NCBI RefSeq assembly: GCF_016734765.1
Contig: NZ_JAERQE010000017.1
Span: 1 to 64,000 of the forward strand
Source of the DNA: Microvirga soli
GTDB taxonomy: Bacteria; Pseudomonadota; Alphaproteobacteria; Rhizobiales; Beijerinckiaceae
Length of the DNA stretch: 64,000 nt
Direction of reading: 5' to 3'
Positions 61,969 to 64,000 of the stretch are shown in pieces (within the stretch, counting starts at the first letter, position 1; every line of letters begins with the position of its first letter). Below the pieces are notes generated by a model. That model was not told the DNA's origin. It saw nothing but the letters and a program-made list of their open reading frames with translations, and did no database searches. The translations under genes were made by a program, and so were the position numbers.

Positions 61969-62327
61969 GGCAGGTCCTTACATCCGAACGCGTCATCTAG
62001 TTTTATTGAGGCGGCTTTTGGGCCGGCCGGATGATCGGATCGTCCGGATGCCCGCCGCTTCTTCGGTCTTGTCGAGGGGTGGGTCCGGCAGGGGAGCCCG
62101 CTCCTCGCGGGCATCCTTTGGGCTTGAGTTCAGCCCAGAGTCGCCCGTCCCGCCCACGCTTTGCGGGCGGATTTCGTGGTATCTCGTTTCGTTCGCGTGG
62201 TGCGAAGCATCAAGAAAACCCCAGGGCGTCAAACAAAGGGTGCAGGCACCCCAAAAGGGACAGTATCGCTGTCCTAATGGGTTAAAACTGCCAGAGTTTG
62301 TTGCAGGGCACAAGTGGGTTTAGAAAA

Positions 62328-62355
62328 ATTTTAGACAAAAGTTACAAGCCAACAA
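62328..62355 (-). promoter_or_regulatory. Promoter-like site for gltB
   Basis: On the minus strand TTGTTG (62350-62355) and TAAAAT (62328-62333) are separated by 16 nt in an AT-rich patch that contrasts with the surrounding GC-rich DNA. It would give a leader of about 350 nt. The stretch 61969-62320 contains no gene I can support. Confidence 0.4.
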
Positions 62356-62382
62356 CCTGGGATGTAACAAAAGCAGCTTTTC

Positions 62383-62416
62383 GACCCATCGGGACGCAAG
62401 TCTCAGCCGATGGGTC
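62383..62416. other. Perfect inverted repeat in the gltB-threonine aldolase intergenic region
   Basis: GACCCATCGG (62383-62392) and CCGATGGGTC (62407-62416) form a 10-bp perfect stem with a 14-nt loop. It lies upstream of both divergent genes, just beyond the gltB promoter-like site, so it may be a binding site for a nitrogen or amino-acid regulator. It is not a terminator of any visible gene. Confidence 0.4.
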
Positions 62417-62537
62417 AATGTTCTTGACATGTTGCCGGAGACGCAGGGGTGGACCTGCCCACTTCTCCCGTAAGCGCATCCAAGCCATGCCTGAAAAGGC
62501 ATTTCCCTTCCGGGCGTGATGTTCTAGGACAGCGCCC

Positions 62538-63614
62538 ATGAATTTCGCCAGCGACAACATCGTGGGAGCCAGCGCTCCCGTTCTCCAAGCCATCTTGCAG
62601 GCCAATGCCGGCGCCATGGCGGCTTACGGCAACGACGAAATCACCAAGCGCGTCAGAGAGCGCTTCAACGAGATCTTCGAGCGTGAGGTCTCCGTCTTCT
62701 TCGCGACGACCGGGACGGCGGCCAATGCGCTTGCCCTCGCGTCCGCCGTGCCACCCTATGGCCTCTGCGTCTGCCATCGGGAGGCTCACATCATCGACGA
62801 TGAATGCGGGGCGCCGGAATTCTTCATGCATGGGGCCAAGCTCGCCGGTCTGCCGGGCGTCGGTGCCAAGCTGAAGGCGGATGACGTTGCCGCTTATCTG
62901 AACAGCTTGCCTAAAGCCGTGAAGCAGATGCCGCCGAAGGCTCTCTCGATTTCGCAGGTGAGCGAGGGCGGCCTCGTCTACGGCCCGGATGAGCTGGCAG
63001 CCCTGGGGCAGGTCTGCCGCGATCACAGCCTGTCCTTCCACATGGACGGTGCCCGCTTTGCCAATGCCCTGGTGGCCCTCGGCTGCACCCCGGCCGAGAT
63101 GACCTGGAAGCAGGGCGTCGACATCCTTTCCTTCGGGGCCACCAAGAACGGTGGCCTCATGGCCGAGGCCATTGTGGTGTTCAAGCCGGAACTGGCGGAG
63201 GCGCTGGACTACCGCTCCAAGCGCGCCGGTCAGATCATCTCCAAAGGCAGGCTCATTGGGGCACAGTTCGAAGGCTACTTCGCGGACGATCACTGGCTCG
63301 CCAATGCCCGCCACGCCAACCGTATGGCCAAGCTCCTGTCGGAGGGGCTGATGCAGCTCCCCGGCGTGCGTCTTGCCTGGCCGACAGACGCCAACGAGGT
63401 CTTCCCGATCATCCCGCAGACCTTGAACAAGGCCCTCAAGGAAGCCGGCATCCTCTACCATCCCTGGACCGAGCTAAGCCTGCCGGAAACGGAGCGGGTG
63501 GGAGAGAACGAGGTTTTGATCCGCCTCGTCGCCTCCTGGGCCACACAGGAGGAGGACGTGCGCAAGCTTCTGGAGATTGCCTCTTCCGGGGTATCGCGCC
63601 AAGCCGCTGAGTGA
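62538..63614 (+). CDS. Low-specificity L-threonine aldolase
   Basis: A 358-residue PLP fold-type I enzyme of the threonine aldolase/beta-eliminating lyase family, cleaving threonine or allo-threonine to glycine and acetaldehyde. The N-terminal FASDNIVGASAPVLQAI, FFATTGTAANALAL, HMDGARFANALVALG and the PLP lysine K203 in DILSFGATKNGGLMAE are diagnostic. The acidic/Cys-containing segment REAHIIDDECGAPEF replaces the usual AHI..YE.GG. It is divergent from gltB and probably a single gene; the terminator at 63732 follows 118 bp after the stop. Confidence 0.92.
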   Translation: MNFASDNIVGASAPVLQAILQANAGAMAAYGNDEITKRVRERFNEIFEREVSVFFATTGTAANALALASAVPPYGLCVCHREAHIIDDECGAPEFFMHGAKLAGLPGVGAKLKADDVAAYLNSLPKAVKQMPPKALSISQVSEGGLVYGPDELAALGQVCRDHSLSFHMDGARFANALVALGCTPAEMTWKQGVDILSFGATKNGGLMAEAIVVFKPELAEALDYRSKRAGQIISKGRLIGAQFEGYFADDHWLANARHANRMAKLLSEGLMQLPGVRLAWPTDANEVFPIIPQTLNKALKEAGILYHPWTELSLPETERVGENEVLIRLVASWATQEEDVRKLLEIASSGVSRQAAE

Positions 63615-63731
63615 TTGCCCTAACCCTGCCGCATTCGCGCGCGAATGGTCATCTCAAGAGACCCTTGACCCACGGGGCAGCCCTCCAGCCCCAGCGGGAT
63701 TTTACCAAGGACCAGGACTACCAAATAAAAA

Positions 63732-63762
63732 AGCGCCCCGGCATGTACCGGGGCGCTCTTCG
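63732..63762. terminator. Bidirectional terminator between threonine aldolase and hsp20 genes
   Basis: AGCGCCCCGG (63732-63741) and CCGGGGCGCT (63748-63757) form a perfect 10-bp stem with a 6-nt loop. On the plus strand CTTCGTTT follows. On the minus strand the stem is followed by a run of T (complement of AAATAAAAA), an efficient terminator for the hsp20 gene. Confidence 0.85.
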
Positions 63763-63783
63763 TTTCAGCCGTGAAGCAGACGA

Positions 63784-64000
63784 TTAGGCAGCCTTTGCCT
63801 CGATGGTCTGAGCGGCGTTCGTGGAAATCGGAATGAGCTTCGGCTTCTTGGCCTCGGGCGTCTCGCGCACGAGGTCGAGGTGAAGCAGGCCGTTCTCGAG
63901 GGCAGCACCCACCACCTGAACGCCATCGGCCAGCTGGAAGCGCCGGTCGAAGCTGCGGGCCGCGATACCCTGGTGGAGAACGTCGACTTTGCGCTCTTCC
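63784..64000 (-). CDS. Hsp20/IbpA-type small heat shock protein (3' part)
   Basis: The C-terminal 71 codons of a minus-strand gene run off the right edge; the stop is TAA 63784-63786. The translation contains GIAARSFDRRFQLADG, then VQVVGAALENGLLHLDLVRE, the core of the alpha-crystallin domain. The C-terminal IPI motif (KLIPIS) is the oligomer-linking I-x-I element. This matches class A rhizobial small heat shock proteins, ATP-independent holdases. The start and any upstream heat-shock element are outside the window. Confidence 0.93.
   Translation of the reverse strand, partial: EERKVDVLHQGIAARSFDRRFQLADGVQVVGAALENGLLHLDLVRETPEAKKPKLIPISTNAAQTIEAKAA

Noticed and set aside
59398-62034. 878-residue open frame on the plus strand
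   Set aside because: It lies antisense to gltB, whose identity is certain; it is a GC-skew artefact.
61993-62313. 106-residue minus-strand frame upstream of gltB
   Set aside because: Low-complexity, no ribosome-binding site, no recognisable family; it lies in the probable gltB leader. A short coding leader cannot be excluded but is not supported.
1-64000. Insertion sequences, prophage genes, CRISPR arrays, tRNA or rRNA genes
   Set aside because: None were seen: no transposase, integrase, phage structural or Cas protein, no regularly spaced repeat-spacer array and no tRNA cloverleaf in the intergenic gaps.

Overview
The window is a GC-rich alphaproteobacterial chromosome segment. The gene set (two TRAP-TAXI transporters with fused permeases, homospermidine synthase, a fused indolepyruvate ferredoxin oxidoreductase, osmoregulated periplasmic glucan proteins OpgG and OpgD, an HWE-family histidine kinase, an IbpA-type Hsp20) and the families of short palindromic intergenic repeats point to Rhizobiales/Hyphomicrobiales, plausibly Methylobacteriaceae such as Microvirga. 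That placement is inference from gene content. No insertion sequence, prophage, CRISPR array, tRNA or rRNA gene is visible; this looks like ordinary core chromosome with compact operons.

Layout. 1-5.2 kb: tail of a Pro/Ala-rich protein, a TRAP-TAXI transporter (binding protein, terminator-like hairpin, fused permease), a DUF533/TerB-like protein and a small exported protein. 5.4-9.2 kb: an IlvD/Edd sugar-acid dehydratase with an SDR dehydrogenase, then a convergent 2-hydroxyacid dehydrogenase. 9.2-13.8 kb: TfoX-C protein, DMT exporter, MarR regulator and a NitT/TauT-type ABC importer whose binding protein has a promoter and a long, potentially structured leader. 14.5-21.4 kb: opgG, then a polyamine region (ornithine decarboxylase with a long leader, a GNAT acetyltransferase, an MFS permease and homospermidine synthase). 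21.5-24.1 kb: small hypothetical proteins and a WD40 protein in overlapping arrangement.

24.1-28.0 kb is a zinc homeostasis region: a CobW/ZNG1-type GTPase, znuA, znuB, znuC and, at the head of the operon, a previously uncalled 55-residue His-rich membrane peptide behind a palindrome that overlaps a promoter-like sequence. 28.0-33.8 kb: opgD, then a second TRAP-TAXI transporter with its DUF1850 partner. 33.9-37.2 kb: a gamma-glutamyltransferase-family amidohydrolase and a NicO/DUF1007 metal-transport pair. 37.4-43 kb: indolepyruvate ferredoxin oxidoreductase behind an operator-like palindrome, a convergent aromatic aminotransferase and uracil-DNA glycosylase. 43-49.9 kb: a 5'-nucleotidase-family phosphatase, an HWE sensor kinase, ferrochelatase and an SPFH/NfeD pair. 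50-55.7 kb: cell-envelope sugar and wall genes (kdsD, galU, galE, a lytic transglycosylase, a DUF459 SGNH hydrolase). 55.8-62 kb: gltD and gltB (GOGAT). 62.5-64 kb: threonine aldolase and the 3' part of an Hsp20 gene.

Three copies of a roughly 115-137 bp two-hairpin repeat (4464, 30800, 44730) and several unrelated composite inverted repeats occupy intergenic spaces. The observations most worth following up are the His-rich peptide with its palindrome, the structured leader before the ABC binding-protein gene, the ornithine decarboxylase leader, the iorA operator-like palindrome and the repeat family.
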